Shown here one piece after another: positions 37,030-46,785 of a stretch of 62,465 nt of DNA. The first letter of the stretch is position 1; each line of letters starts with the position of its first letter. The stretch lies in the NCBI GenBank assembly GCA_021413445.1, contig JAIOQI010000048.1:1-62465 (forward strand), in the 5' to 3' direction. The position numbers and the translations under genes were made by a program. The notes below the pieces were generated by a model. It saw only the letters and a program-made list of their open reading frames with translations, was not told the DNA's origin and ran no database searches. Source of the DNA: Alphaproteobacteria bacterium (GTDB lineage Bacteria; Pseudomonadota; Alphaproteobacteria; Micavibrionales; UBA2020).

Positions 37030-38607
37030 CTAGAGCTTCGGCCCGCCGGGCCCGGGCTTTCTATGGGCTTCAGGAGGCTTTCCCGCGTGCGGGTCGTTGT
37101 TATTGGCGGGAGGCGGCGGGGCGTAGGCTTCGTATTCTTTTTCAAGCGCGGTGTAATAGAGCTTCAGGGAGTGGATCTGGCTGTCGGTGACGTCCTTCCA
37201 CTTCTTGCCCGTCGCCCGTTCCTGCTCGATCAGTTCCAGTTCCTTGCGCGCCTTGGCGACTGTCATGTAGCGGACCTTGGTATCGGCGTTCAGCACCCGG
37301 CCGGCGATATGCTTTTTCATCGCTTCCTGCTTTTCCGCGCTGAGTTCTTCCGGCGCGTGTTCATAGACGATGCGGCCCGCGAACTTGACGAAGCGGGACA
37401 GCGAAGGGTCCGCCGCCAGGTCGTCCTTGAAGCGGACATAAAAATTCTCAATCACGGCGGCGGCGTCATGCCAGTTCGCGGCGCTGCGGAAGTCCTCCGA
37501 CCATTGTTCTATCTTCGCCTTGAGCGGTTCTGCGACTTTCTGGTCAACCGTCAGTTCCGGCAGCTGCGGCGGCACCGGCGCAACCTGCGCCTGCTTGGCC
37601 AAAAGGGCGGCCTTGGCGACATTGTCGAGGAACGCGCTGTTCGATTGCAGCGCCTGCGCGCGGGCGGCATAGAGCTTTTCGTTATACGCAGCCGGAATTA
37701 CCTCCGCAGAAAGGTCCATCGGCATCAATACCGGCTGGTTTTCCTTGCGTACCAGCAGCAGGGGCTTTTGCTTGTCACTCGACAGGAAAACGTCTTTCAG
37801 CTGCTCCACGGTCATGTTCAGGTAAGGCGCGGGATCGATGCTCAGGTCATAGAGAGCCTGCGTGGTGCTGCCCTCCCTCTCCGTCAACGAGGTCGCGACG
37901 GAGGCTTTCTTGCCGTTGGCATAGGTGAAGACCGGGTGGTTTTTCAGGAACTCATTCACGCCGTCCACCGTCGTCAGCTTCATCAGCTGTTCCCAGATCT
38001 GCGGAGCGGCTTTTTTGAGCAGCTTGGCGACGCCGATGGTCGCCTTGATGTCGTTCATGGCGTCGTGCGCCTCGTCATCCGACAGCTGCACGCCGTTCTG
38101 CTGGGAAACGTTTTTCAGCGACATGCTCGGCGAGCCGTAGTCATTCATGATCTTCAGCTTCAGGACGCCCGGCATATACATCGCCGCCGCCTTGACCCCG
38201 ATCATGACGTCGGCGCGGCCGTTCGTCTGGTCGTTGGCGTCATTTTTGCTGGAGGTCATCTTGCTCTCCAGCAGGTTGTGATAGAAATTCTGCGCCAAAA
38301 GCGGCTCGTCATAGCCGATGCTGTTATAACCGACGAAAGTGACCGGCCAGTGCTGGCTCCTGATCCATTCATCGATCTCAAGCATCATCTCGTAATGGGA
38401 ATGTTTGTTGTTCTTCAGGTCGTCCGGCGCAAAGCCTGTCGTCAGCAGCGCCCCCGGCGAAGGTATCACCCAAGGCGAGGTGCGGCATTCGATCTTCTTG
38501 CTGGAAAGGATATTCAGGTCGTCATCCGTAAACACCAACGCAATCTGCAATATCTGGCTAAAATCGAGATCAAGACCAGTTGTTTCCGTATCGTAAAATA
38601 CAAACAT
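37030..38607 (-). CDS. sbcB: Exodeoxyribonuclease I-like DEDDh exonuclease
   Basis: 525 residues. The N-terminal domain is a DnaQ-fold 3'-5' exonuclease: FVFYDTETTGLDLDFSQILQ, FVGYNSIGYDEPLLAQNFYH, and HDAMNDIKATIGVAK with the catalytic His and last Asp. SPGALLTTGFAPDDL and the second half (DLSIDPAPYLNMTVEQL) match the SH3-like and helical extension of ExoI. ExoI degrades single-stranded DNA 3'-5' in mismatch repair and recombination, which fits mutS nearby. The C-terminal 25 residues are Pro/Gly-rich and disordered. Confidence 0.83.
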   Translation of the reverse strand: MFVFYDTETTGLDLDFSQILQIALVFTDDDLNILSSKKIECRTSPWVIPSPGALLTTGFAPDDLKNNKHSHYEMMLEIDEWIRSQHWPVTFVGYNSIGYDEPLLAQNFYHNLLESKMTSSKNDANDQTNGRADVMIGVKAAAMYMPGVLKLKIMNDYGSPSMSLKNVSQQNGVQLSDDEAHDAMNDIKATIGVAKLLKKAAPQIWEQLMKLTTVDGVNEFLKNHPVFTYANGKKASVATSLTEREGSTTQALYDLSIDPAPYLNMTVEQLKDVFLSSDKQKPLLLVRKENQPVLMPMDLSAEVIPAAYNEKLYAARAQALQSNSAFLDNVAKAALLAKQAQVAPVPPQLPELTVDQKVAEPLKAKIEQWSEDFRSAANWHDAAAVIENFYVRFKDDLAADPSLSRFVKFAGRIVYEHAPEELSAEKQEAMKKHIAGRVLNADTKVRYMTVAKARKELELIEQERATGKKWKDVTDSQIHSLKLYYTALEKEYEAYAPPPPANNNDPHAGKPPEAHRKPGPGGPKL

Positions 38608-38716
38608 TCAGGTGCGCCCTTTTGCAAACAGGTGTCTTTATTTGTGTATTTATCTCATAGCATCTTTTAAAATGTAATGCACGACAAAATGAGCTTTAGG
38701 GAAATATAATTACCAA

Positions 38717-41227
38717 ATGAAGCAACTATCTAACAAAAATAGTGATTTTTTATTTAAATTCAGAGAAATAAATAAGTTATTTCAGGTGAAATTTGAACTC
38801 CTGAAAGCGCGCTTCCTGAAGTCCGGAAACCGTTACGATTCAGGATTAAAAATACAGTCTGACTATACTGATTTAATTGATGAAACAGTTTCAGTTTTGG
38901 CGGAGTTTTGTTTCAGGGAAGCGAAAGCAAGCCCGATTCCGGCGATTGTGGCCTTGGGCGGGTATGGCCGGAAAGAACTGGCGCCCTACTCGGACATCGA
39001 CATCGTTTTTGTCCAGGAACCGCCTTTTAGCCGCCAAACGAAGAAATTTATAGAATCGCTTAGCGCCCGGTTCTGGAATTTAGGCATCAAGCTCAGCGCC
39101 TCCGCCCGCACCCTGCAGGAATGCGAAAAAGACATGTCAGAGGATGTCCTGTTCCTGACCAGCCTGCTGGAAAAACGATGGATCTGGGGAAGCAAGCCAG
39201 CCTACCAGCAACTGGAGAAAAGCTTTCAACGGCATATCGCAGCCTCGCCACCGGGGTTTTTTGTTTCAGCCAAGCTCGCCGAGCGCGACGCCCGCCACCA
39301 GAAAATGGGCGACAGCCGCTATCAGCTGGAACCTAACGTCAAGGAGGGCAAAGGCGCCCTGCGTGATATTCACACCCTGCTGTGGATCGCCAATTTTCTT
39401 TACGGCATCCGCAGGCCGGAAGACATGGTCCGGCACGACATTCTCACCAAGGCCGAAACCGCGACGCTCAAGAAAGCGCTGGATTTTTTCTGGACGGTGC
39501 GCTGCCACCTGCATTTCCTGGCGGGGCGGGCGGACGACCGCCTGTCCTTCGACAGCCAGCCGCGCATCGCCGAACTGATGGGCTATAAAGACGCCGAACC
39601 GAACGTCCGCGCCGAAAAATTCATGAAGGATTATTTTCTCCTCGCCAAGGAAGTCGGGCACCTGACGCGCATCCTCTGCGCGAAAGTGGAGACGCAGTCC
39701 CTCAGCGGCGGCGCCACCGCCGGCGCAAAAAAGATGGTCTTGCAGGACAGCATTGAAAAATTCCCCGTCAAAGGCAACCGCCTGACGGTCGAAAACGCCA
39801 ATTATTTCAAAAAATTCCCGCCAGAGATCGTCCGCATTTTCAAGGTCAGCCAGGCCACGGGGCTTGACATCCATTCCGACGCGCTGCGCCACATCCGCAA
39901 CGCCATCGGCAAGCTGGCCCCTGAATTGCAGCGCAGCGCGGAGGCGCAGCGCCTGTTCCTGGACATCCTGCTGCATGCGAAAAAAGCGGAACAGACGCTC
40001 CGCCGCATGAACGAAGCAGATGTGCTGGGCGCGCTGATCCCCGCTTTCAACAACATCGTGGCGCACATGCAATACGACATGTACCATGTCTTCACGGCCG
40101 ATGAGCATACCATCCGCGCCGTCGGCATGCTGCACAAGCTGGAGAAGGGCGAGCTGGCCGAAGCCGCCCCCCTCGCCTCCGCCCTGTTCCCGAAAATACA
40201 CTCCCGCCGCGCCCTTTATGCCGCGATGTTCCTGCACGACATCGCCAAAGGCACCGACGGAAAACACTCCGAAACCGGCGCGCAACTCGCGAGGGAACTA
40301 TGTCCGCGCTTCGGGCTCACGCCGGAAGAAACAGAGACAGTGTCCTGGCTGGTGCACGAACATCTCGCCATGTCCATGACTGCGACGAAGCGCGACCTGA
40401 ACGACCCGAAAACGATCCAGGATTTTGCCGCCGCCGTGCAGTCACCGGAGCGGCTGAAACTGCTGACGATCCTGACGACAGCCGACATCATGGCCGTCGG
40501 CCCCGAGCGCTGGAACAACTGGAAGGCGGGCTTGCTGGCGGAGCTGTATCATAAGGCGGAGGCGGTGATGTCCGGCACAGAACTCCCTCCACAGGCCCTT
40601 CCCCCAAAGGGGGAAAACTGGGGTGAGGGAAAGACTGTCATCAAAATCACCTTGCAGCCCAAACTCGACTACACGGAAGCCATCATCTCCACCCCTGACA
40701 GAAAAGGCCTCTTCGCGACCTTGTCCGGCGCCATGGCGGCCAGCGGCGCCTCCATCGTCGATGCGCGTATTTTCACGCTCAAGAATGGCATGGCCATGGA
40801 TGTGTTCCAGATCCAGGACCTGAAAGGTCATGTCTATGAGAATACCGCCTTCCTCAACAAGACGATCCACGCGGCGCTGAACGGCAAAATAGACCTGGCG
40901 GCGGAAATCCGCGAACGGCAAAAAAGCGCCCCCCGGAAAGACAGTCTTTTTAAAGTCGCCTCGCGGGTCATCATCGACAACGACGCCAGCGCCAGCAACA
41001 CCGTCATAGAGATCAACGGCAAGGACCGTCCGGGTTTCCTTTATGACATCACCTCCGCCCTGTCCCGGGAAGGGCTGCAGATTTCCGCCGCCAAAATCAG
41101 CACTTTCGGCAGCCGCACGGTGGATGTATTCTATGTCCGCGACAGCTTCGGGCTGAAAATCCTCCATCCCGACAAACTGCAGACCATCGAAAACAACCTG
41201 AAGCAGGTGCTTGAAATGGGCCTATAG
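38717..41227 (+). CDS. glnD: [Protein-PII] uridylyltransferase / uridylyl-removing enzyme
   Basis: The nitrogen sensor that uridylylates PII when glutamine is low. 836 residues, slightly short. Nucleotidyltransferase motif GGYGRKELAPYSDIDIVF (81-98), an HD uridylyl-removing domain (FLHDIAKGTDGKHSE, about 505), and two C-terminal ACT domains (about 655-730, PDRKGLFATLSGAMAASGAS; and about 763-836, KDRPGFLYDITSALSREG). Residues 622-639 (LPPQALPPKGENWGEGK) between the HD and ACT parts are encoded by a palindromic repeat. The N-terminal region is Lys/Asn-rich and AT-rich compared with the rest. Confidence 0.95.
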   Translation: MKQLSNKNSDFLFKFREINKLFQVKFELLKARFLKSGNRYDSGLKIQSDYTDLIDETVSVLAEFCFREAKASPIPAIVALGGYGRKELAPYSDIDIVFVQEPPFSRQTKKFIESLSARFWNLGIKLSASARTLQECEKDMSEDVLFLTSLLEKRWIWGSKPAYQQLEKSFQRHIAASPPGFFVSAKLAERDARHQKMGDSRYQLEPNVKEGKGALRDIHTLLWIANFLYGIRRPEDMVRHDILTKAETATLKKALDFFWTVRCHLHFLAGRADDRLSFDSQPRIAELMGYKDAEPNVRAEKFMKDYFLLAKEVGHLTRILCAKVETQSLSGGATAGAKKMVLQDSIEKFPVKGNRLTVENANYFKKFPPEIVRIFKVSQATGLDIHSDALRHIRNAIGKLAPELQRSAEAQRLFLDILLHAKKAEQTLRRMNEADVLGALIPAFNNIVAHMQYDMYHVFTADEHTIRAVGMLHKLEKGELAEAAPLASALFPKIHSRRALYAAMFLHDIAKGTDGKHSETGAQLARELCPRFGLTPEETETVSWLVHEHLAMSMTATKRDLNDPKTIQDFAAAVQSPERLKLLTILTTADIMAVGPERWNNWKAGLLAELYHKAEAVMSGTELPPQALPPKGENWGEGKTVIKITLQPKLDYTEAIISTPDRKGLFATLSGAMAASGASIVDARIFTLKNGMAMDVFQIQDLKGHVYENTAFLNKTIHAALNGKIDLAAEIRERQKSAPRKDSLFKVASRVIIDNDASASNTVIEINGKDRPGFLYDITSALSREGLQISAAKISTFGSRTVDVFYVRDSFGLKILHPDKLQTIENNLKQVLEMGL
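40583..40632. repeat. REP-like palindrome inside glnD, in frame
   Basis: The hairpin TTCCCCC-AAA-GGGGGAA (40599-40615) is flanked by CTCCCTCCACAGGC and CTGGGGTGAGGG. On the minus strand this reads CCCTCACCCCAG followed by the hairpin, the layout of the intergenic element at 9264-9298. It adds about 17 residues to an interdomain linker without breaking the frame. Confidence 0.7.
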
Positions 41228-41264
41228 GCTCTGCTATTCTTGACATATAACAGATAGGGAAAAA

Positions 41265-42683
41265 ATGCTCAAAACAGTAAAAAATACCCCGCAGGCGCCC
41301 TGGTCACCGGAAAGCTGGACGACCAAACCGGCCAAGCAACTGCCAGAATACGATCATCCTGAAGAATTAAAGGCCGTCGTGGAAACGCTCAAAAATTATC
41401 CCCCGCTGGTCTTCGCCGGGGAGGCGCGCCGCCTGAAGAAAGCCCTCGCCAAAGTCGCCGCCGGGGAGGCCTTTTTGCTGCAGGCCGGGGACTGCGCGGA
41501 AAGCTTTGCCGAATTCCATCCCAAGAACATCCGCGACACCTTCCGCGTCATCCTGCAAATGGCGATCGTGATGACCTTCGCCTCCGGCATGCCGATCGTG
41601 AAGGTCGGGCGCATCGCCGGGCAATTCGCCAAGCCCCGCAGCGATAACAACGAAACCCGCAACGGCGTCACCCTGCCCAGCTATAAGGGCGACATCATCA
41701 ACGGCATGGAATTTACGCCGGAATCACGGCACCCCGACCCCAAGCGGATCATCCAGGCCTATAACCAGTCGGCGGCCACGCTCAACCTCGTGCGCGCCTT
41801 CGCCCACGGGGGCTACGCGGCCCTGCACCGCGTCAACAAGTGGACGCTGGACTTCGTGAAAGGCCACCCGCTGTCGGACCGCTATCAGGACCTCGCGCAC
41901 CGCCTCGACCAGGCGCTGGCTTTCATGGCCGCGGCCGGCATCACCGCCGAAAACTCGCCGCAGATCCAGGAAGTGGATTTCTTCACCTCGCATGAGGCCC
42001 TGCTGCTCCCCTACGAACAGGCCCTCACCCGCATCGACAGCACGACCGACGACTGGTACGACGTCTCGGCGCATTTCCTGTGGATCGGCGACCGCACCCG
42101 CCAGCCGGACGGCGCGCATGTGGAATTCCTGCGCGGCGTCAAGAACCCGATCGGCATCAAGTGCGGCCCCAGCCTGTCGATCGACGACCTGATGAAGCTG
42201 CTGGATATCCTCAACCCGGACAACGAAGCCGGGCGCATCACCCTCATCAGCCGCATGGGCCACGAGAAAATCGCCGACAACCTGCCGAAATTCATCCGCG
42301 CCATCAAGGACTCCGGCAACATCGTGACCTGGTCATGCGACCCGATGCACGGCAACACCAAGGTATCCTCCTCCGGCTACAAGACGCGGGCGTTCGAGAA
42401 TATCCTCGCCGAAGTGAAGAGCTTCTTCGCGATCCACCACGCGGAAGGCACGCACCCCGGCGGTGTGCACCTGGAACTGACCGGGCAGGACGTGACTGAA
42501 TGCGTCGGCGGCGCCTACAAGATCACCGAGGACAACCTGTCCCAGCGCTACCACACCCACTGCGACCCGCGCCTGAACGCCAGCCAGGGCCTGGAGCTGG
42601 CCTTCCTGATCGCGGACGAACTGCACACCAACTACAAGCGCCGCCGCGACCTGGCCAGCGACAAAATCTCAACGGAGAGCTGA
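41265..42683 (+). CDS. aroG: Class II 3-deoxy-7-phosphoheptulonate (DAHP) synthase
   Basis: First step of the shikimate pathway: condenses PEP with erythrose 4-phosphate. 472 residues, plant/class II type, with WRKxPA-like start ([19 protein letters not shown]), [51 protein letters not shown] and [18 protein letters not shown]. The Cys, His, Glu and Asp metal ligands of the class are present. Nonhomologous to E. coli AroG despite the shared symbol. It ends 5 bases before nadE, whose ribosome site overlaps its last codons. Confidence 0.95.
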   Translation: MLKTVKNTPQAPWSPESWTTKPAKQLPEYDHPEELKAVVETLKNYPPLVFAGEARRLKKALAKVAAGEAFLLQAGDCAESFAEFHPKNIRDTFRVILQMAIVMTFASGMPIVKVGRIAGQFAKPRSDNNETRNGVTLPSYKGDIINGMEFTPESRHPDPKRIIQAYNQSAATLNLVRAFAHGGYAALHRVNKWTLDFVKGHPLSDRYQDLAHRLDQALAFMAAAGITAENSPQIQEVDFFTSHEALLLPYEQALTRIDSTTDDWYDVSAHFLWIGDRTRQPDGAHVEFLRGVKNPIGIKCGPSLSIDDLMKLLDILNPDNEAGRITLISRMGHEKIADNLPKFIRAIKDSGNIVTWSCDPMHGNTKVSSSGYKTRAFENILAEVKSFFAIHHAEGTHPGGVHLELTGQDVTECVGGAYKITEDNLSQRYHTHCDPRLNASQGLELAFLIADELHTNYKRRRDLASDKISTES

Positions 42684-42688
42684 CCGCC

Positions 42689-44347
42689 ATGTCCAAGCAC
42701 TTCACCATCACCCTCGCTCAGTTGAACCCGACGGTCGGCGATATTTCCGGCAATATCCAGAAAATCAAGGATATTTACGCCAAGCATAAAACTCAGGCCG
42801 ACCTGATCGCCTATACCGAGATGGTGGTCACCGGCTATCCGACCGAAGACCTGGTGCTGAAACCCTTCTTCATCGACCGCGTCATGGCAGGGGTGGAGCA
42901 GCTGGCGAAAGAAATCGACGGCAGCGGCGCCGGGCTGCTTATCAGCACGCCATGGCGCGACAACGGCAAGATCTATAACGCCGCCCTGCTGCTGCATGAC
43001 GGCAAGATCGTCGCCAAGCGCTTCAAGCATAACCTGCCGAACTACGGCGTCTTTGACGAGGTGCGCATTTTCACGGCCGGCGACCTGCCGCTGCCAGTCG
43101 AATTCAAGGGCGCGCGCCTCGGCGTCATGACCTGCGAGGATATGTGGTACCCGGATGTCGCCGCACACCTGAAGAAAAACGGCGCGGAAATCCTGGTCGT
43201 GCCCAACGGCAGCCCGTTTGAAGTCGAAAAAACCCATGTGCGCCTGCAAATCGCGCAAAAACGCGTGAGCGAAAACGGCCTGCCCCTGCTCTATATCAAC
43301 CAGGTGGGCGGGCAGGACGAACTGGTGTTTGACGGCGCTTCCTTCGTGCTTGACCACAAAGGCAAGGTATTGACCCAACTGCCGGGCCATCAGGAATACG
43401 TGACGACGACGATCTGGGAAAAAGGAACCTGGGTCTGCAAATCCTGCGAGGCCTCCCATGCCCTCTACACGGGCTCGGAAGCGATTTACCAGACGCTGGT
43501 GCTCGGCCTGCGCGACTACGTGAACAAGAACGGCTTCCCCGGCGTGCTGTTCGGGATGTCGGGCGGGATCGACAGCGCGCTTTCGGCGGCGATTGCCGTG
43601 GACGCCTTGGGCGCCGACCGCGTGCGCTGCTTCATGATGCCCTCGCCCTATACATCAAAAGAAAGCGTCGATGACGCGAAGGAATGCAGCGGTTTGCTGG
43701 GTATCAAGCACGGCTCCGTCTCCATCAGGCCGGCGATGGAAGCCTTCGACTCCATGCTCAAGGAAGCCGCCAACCAGAACATCGGCATCACCGCCGAGAA
43801 CATCCAGGCCCGCTCGCGCGGCATGCTGCTGATGGCGCTCTCGAACTCGACCGGCTACATGGTCCTTTCCACCGGCAACAAATCCGAAATGTCGGTCGGC
43901 TATGCCACCCTCTACGGCGACATGTGCGGCGGCTATAACGTCCTGAAAGACGTTTACAAGATGACCGTGTTCGAGCTGTGCAAATGGCGCAACCAGTGCC
44001 ACCCGCAGGGAGCCCTTGGCCCCGCCGGACGCGTCATCCCCGAGCGCATCATCACCAAGCCGCCCTCCGCCGAGCTCAAGCCCGGCCAGAAGGACGAGGA
44101 CAGCCTGCCGCCCTATCATATACTGGATGACGTCCTCTACTGCCTGATCGAGAAGGAAATGGGCCTGGAGGAGATCGTCGCCCGTGGCCATACGCCCGAC
44201 ACCGTCAACCGCGTGTGGAAGATGCTCGACCGCGCCGAATACAAGCGCCGCCAGGCCTGCCCCGGCGTCAAGATCAGCCACAAAGCCTTCGGCCGCGACC
44301 GGCGCTACCCGATCGTGAACAAGTTTACTGATTTGGTGACGAAGTAG
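42689..44347 (+). CDS. nadE: Glutamine-dependent NAD+ synthetase
   Basis: Last step of NAD synthesis. The 552 residues contain an N-terminal nitrilase-type glutaminase (Glu44 in AYTEMVVTGYPTEDL, Lys in KRFKHNLPNYGVFDE, Cys about 148 in GVMTCEDMWYPD) and a C-terminal synthetase with the P-loop FGMSGGIDSALSAA (about 290) and STGNKSEMSVGYATLYGD. The start at 42689 follows ACGGAGAG; a longer upstream frame overlaps aroG and is spurious. Confidence 0.95.
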   Translation: MSKHFTITLAQLNPTVGDISGNIQKIKDIYAKHKTQADLIAYTEMVVTGYPTEDLVLKPFFIDRVMAGVEQLAKEIDGSGAGLLISTPWRDNGKIYNAALLLHDGKIVAKRFKHNLPNYGVFDEVRIFTAGDLPLPVEFKGARLGVMTCEDMWYPDVAAHLKKNGAEILVVPNGSPFEVEKTHVRLQIAQKRVSENGLPLLYINQVGGQDELVFDGASFVLDHKGKVLTQLPGHQEYVTTTIWEKGTWVCKSCEASHALYTGSEAIYQTLVLGLRDYVNKNGFPGVLFGMSGGIDSALSAAIAVDALGADRVRCFMMPSPYTSKESVDDAKECSGLLGIKHGSVSIRPAMEAFDSMLKEAANQNIGITAENIQARSRGMLLMALSNSTGYMVLSTGNKSEMSVGYATLYGDMCGGYNVLKDVYKMTVFELCKWRNQCHPQGALGPAGRVIPERIITKPPSAELKPGQKDEDSLPPYHILDDVLYCLIEKEMGLEEIVARGHTPDTVNRVWKMLDRAEYKRRQACPGVKISHKAFGRDRRYPIVNKFTDLVTK

Positions 44348-44355
44348 AAGCTTTT

Positions 44356-44850
44356 CTACCTGTGAAACTTGGTTTCGACTTTTTTGGCTATGCCGAGAAA
44401 AACCTCGGATGATTCCTTGATTTCGCCGGTGTCCAGCTTGGCTCTGTGGTCCGTGCATTCTTTTGCCGCTTCAATATAAGCATCCACGACCTTCTCGTCG
44501 TCGTAAAACAAGGCCATGGCTTTGGCGGCAGGCAGGACCTCGAAGTAAAGCTCAGCGCCCAGCGCCTGTATCCCCTCGCCGATCATTTCAAGGGCGATGT
44601 CTTCGTCAGCTTCCCGGAGAACCTTCTGCTCTATTGCCGCAACGGCGCTGCCCGGCACATAGGTCGCCGGAGGGGTCAGATCGACCTCCTCCCCCGCTTC
44701 CTCCAATTGCTTCAATTTTCTCAACATCTCCGACCGCGAAGGCTTGGGATCATGTTCCGGGTCCAGGCCGTGCTCTCTCAGCCTGGCCCTGAACTCGGTA
44801 TTGCTGATGATTTTTCCCGTCAGGGAATTGAACTCATTTTTAAGCGACAT
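44356..44850 (-). CDS. Unknown helical acidic protein
   Basis: 164 residues, no signal or membrane segment, largely helical (FRARLREHGLDPEHDPKPSR, then IALEMIGEGIQALGAELYFE). Strong AAGGAG ribosome site. It lies 28 bases downstream of the 299-residue unknown gene on the same strand, so probably one operon. Not recognised. Confidence 0.62.
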   Translation of the reverse strand: MSLKNEFNSLTGKIISNTEFRARLREHGLDPEHDPKPSRSEMLRKLKQLEEAGEEVDLTPPATYVPGSAVAAIEQKVLREADEDIALEMIGEGIQALGAELYFEVLPAAKAMALFYDDEKVVDAYIEAAKECTDHRAKLDTGEIKESSEVFLGIAKKVETKFHR

Positions 44851-44878
44851 GCATCAAACTCCTTGCAGTTAAATCCCT

Positions 44879-45778
44879 TCACGGCTTTTTTAAAAAGTTG
44901 AAAAACTTTTTCATGATCCCCGGCGGGGGTTCGCGGGCGGCGAGGACCATGCGGGTTGCGTATGCCTCCGCCGCTTTCTTTGCGGCATAGATTTTGTCAT
45001 TGTTGCCGTGGTCGCAGCGTTCGTAATAAACCTCGTCTTCCACAGGCGCATTCCAGCCCGGGACCAGCTTGCCTTCCTTCACGCCCTTCTGGCAGAGCGC
45101 CCAGAACTCGCCGACCTTTTTCGGGTCCGACCAGGCGTCAGAGAGCCCTTTGCGCATCGGCGCGTAAAAATTTTCCACGGCTGCCGCAGCTTCATCGTGC
45201 AGGGCCTTGAGCGCCTCGCGGACGGGAGCCACGCTCTCGCTCAGCTTCGCGACCGCCAGGCGGTCGATGACGACATGAATGCCCCGCGGGAAATTGACGG
45301 TCTTGACCGGAATAAGGCCGATGTTGGAAAACTTGTAGTCCCAGAAATGCAGACCCTGCTCTTTCAGGCTGTCGCGGAGCGCCTCGTTGTACTGCGCACC
45401 CTGCGACTGGTAGCCGCCGGGGCAGATCTCGATGACCGACTTGCCCGCCTTGAAAGAGGCCAGCGGCTTCAGCACCCAGGCGTTATCGTCAACCCTCACC
45501 CCTTCATACTCGCCGCCGGCGAAGGTGGTCGGGGTTTCTATGCGGATCACCAGGCCGTAATTGTTCAGAAAAACCAGCGCGCCGTCGGTGCTGCTGAGAA
45601 ACTCGGCCTTATTCTGCGGCGCCGGCAGCTCCATCCTTTTGAAAAATTCCGCCACCATGACCGCCGTCGGCACATCGAAACGGTTTTTCAAATCGGCAAA
45701 AAACTCCGTTTCCGGCAGCTGACGCGCGGCTTTATCGTTAAAGGCAGATGCCAAATCATTTTTGTCCGAAATACTCAT
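44879..45778 (-). CDS. Unknown 299-residue soluble protein
   Basis: No family recognised. The N-terminal part (FFADLKNRFDVPTAVMVAEF) leads to a possible alpha/beta domain (ALVFLNNYGLVIRIETPTTF and WVLKPLASFKAGKSVIEICP). The middle HFWDYKFSNIGLIPVKT resembles a kinase-like or aminoglycoside-phosphotransferase-like DxxxxN loop only superficially. The C-terminus is basic. First of two co-directional unknown genes. Confidence 0.62.
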   Translation of the reverse strand: MSISDKNDLASAFNDKAARQLPETEFFADLKNRFDVPTAVMVAEFFKRMELPAPQNKAEFLSSTDGALVFLNNYGLVIRIETPTTFAGGEYEGVRVDDNAWVLKPLASFKAGKSVIEICPGGYQSQGAQYNEALRDSLKEQGLHFWDYKFSNIGLIPVKTVNFPRGIHVVIDRLAVAKLSESVAPVREALKALHDEAAAAVENFYAPMRKGLSDAWSDPKKVGEFWALCQKGVKEGKLVPGWNAPVEDEVYYERCDHGNNDKIYAAKKAAEAYATRMVLAAREPPPGIMKKFFNFLKKP

Positions 45779-46007
45779 ATATGCCTTATTTCCTAATACT
45801 TTATCTCTCGCCTACATTGTACTCGGCATAAATTAATTATGTACTAATAATTCTGTAAACTATCAATGCTTTTGATCTCCCTTGGGTTTTCCAACCAATC
45901 AGAAGGGGATTAACATTTTGAGATTTAATGGTTTTTTAAAAAATTGCTGTCGCCGTTCGTCAAAATCAGCCATAGACCCTTCGACCGCGACGACGCCGGC
46001 GCTACGC

Positions 46008-46604
46008 TCACAAATGAGAGTTTTTCAGCCCCAGCTTGACTGCGTTTTCCTGGCTCTTGAACACGTCCACGATTTCCTTCTTGTCTGCTTCGCTAAAGGC
46101 ATATTTCAATGAAAATTTCTGCAAAACATCATCGAAACTTTTTTGATTGACGCTGCATAATGCCCTAATGACTTGATCTTTCGCTGCTATCTTGGCGCAA
46201 ATGCCCTGATGCAGGCTGTCAACGCTCTCTTTCGCTGCTTCTGCGTTTCCTGTAAACGATTTTTCGTTGGCTTTGTAAAAAGAGAATGCACCTGCCGCGG
46301 CGACTCCTATGGCGCCAAGGATCAAGGCACCTGCCGACCATACAAAAATAGCAAACCCTATCGTTACCAATAGCAGTCCTGCGATACCCCTCAAATCATG
46401 AGATCGTTCATTCGAATCATCAAGTTTTTTCGCATCATTGATATAGGCATTCATCATCGGGCTCGTTTTCAGGTCGGCTTTGATCTTGATCTCTTCAAGC
46501 TCGGCAAGGGTTTTATCTTTAAACCCGTCTTGGGTTGCATAGTCAGCAAAGAGTTGCTTGGCTTCTTGAATAAATGCTTCGTTAGCTGTATCTGGTTTTT
46601 TCAT
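46008..46604 (-). CDS. Membrane protein with two central helices, unknown
   Basis: 198 residues, AT-rich gene. A charged helical N-terminal region (ADYATQDGFKDKTLAELEEI) precedes two adjacent hydrophobic helices (about 72-106, with LLLVTIGFAIFVWSAGALIL and GAIGVAAAGAFSFYK). A charged C-terminal region with KSFDDVLQKFSLKYAFSEAD follows, so both ends probably face the cytosol. Good GGAGAAAA ribosome site. The layout (helical arm, two membrane helices, helical arm) is like that of the paralog pair at 48.9-50.3 kb, but similarity is not evident. Confidence 0.6.
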   Translation of the reverse strand: MKKPDTANEAFIQEAKQLFADYATQDGFKDKTLAELEEIKIKADLKTSPMMNAYINDAKKLDDSNERSHDLRGIAGLLLVTIGFAIFVWSAGALILGAIGVAAAGAFSFYKANEKSFTGNAEAAKESVDSLHQGICAKIAAKDQVIRALCSVNQKSFDDVLQKFSLKYAFSEADKKEIVDVFKSQENAVKLGLKNSHL

Positions 46605-46785
46605 TTTATTTTCTCCAAAAGGTTGAACTGACAGGGAGTATAATCACATAAATACTATATGTCAAATAAAATATTCCATAATCATAAAAAACGATTAAGT
46701 TATTGTTTTCTATATGTTTAATCTTTAAGGTTTATCTCTAAACTGTGTAATATCCACAAATCAACTGAAGAAGCAGGATCACGCA

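Noticed and set aside
37063-38670. A 535-residue plus-strand frame
   Set aside because: Antisense to the ExoI-like gene, whose catalytic motifs are clear.
44348-44364. Small hairpin GTAGAAGCTTTTCTAC after nadE as a terminator
   Set aside because: The stem is short and AT-rich with no T tract, so I cannot support a terminator.
45303-45345. Kinase-like loop in the 299-residue unknown protein
   Set aside because: Only a short DxxxxN-like coincidence; no nucleotide-binding loop or DFG-type motif accompanies it.
45882-46112. A 76-residue plus-strand frame
   Set aside because: No ribosome site, mixed composition, and it overlaps the end of a better gene.
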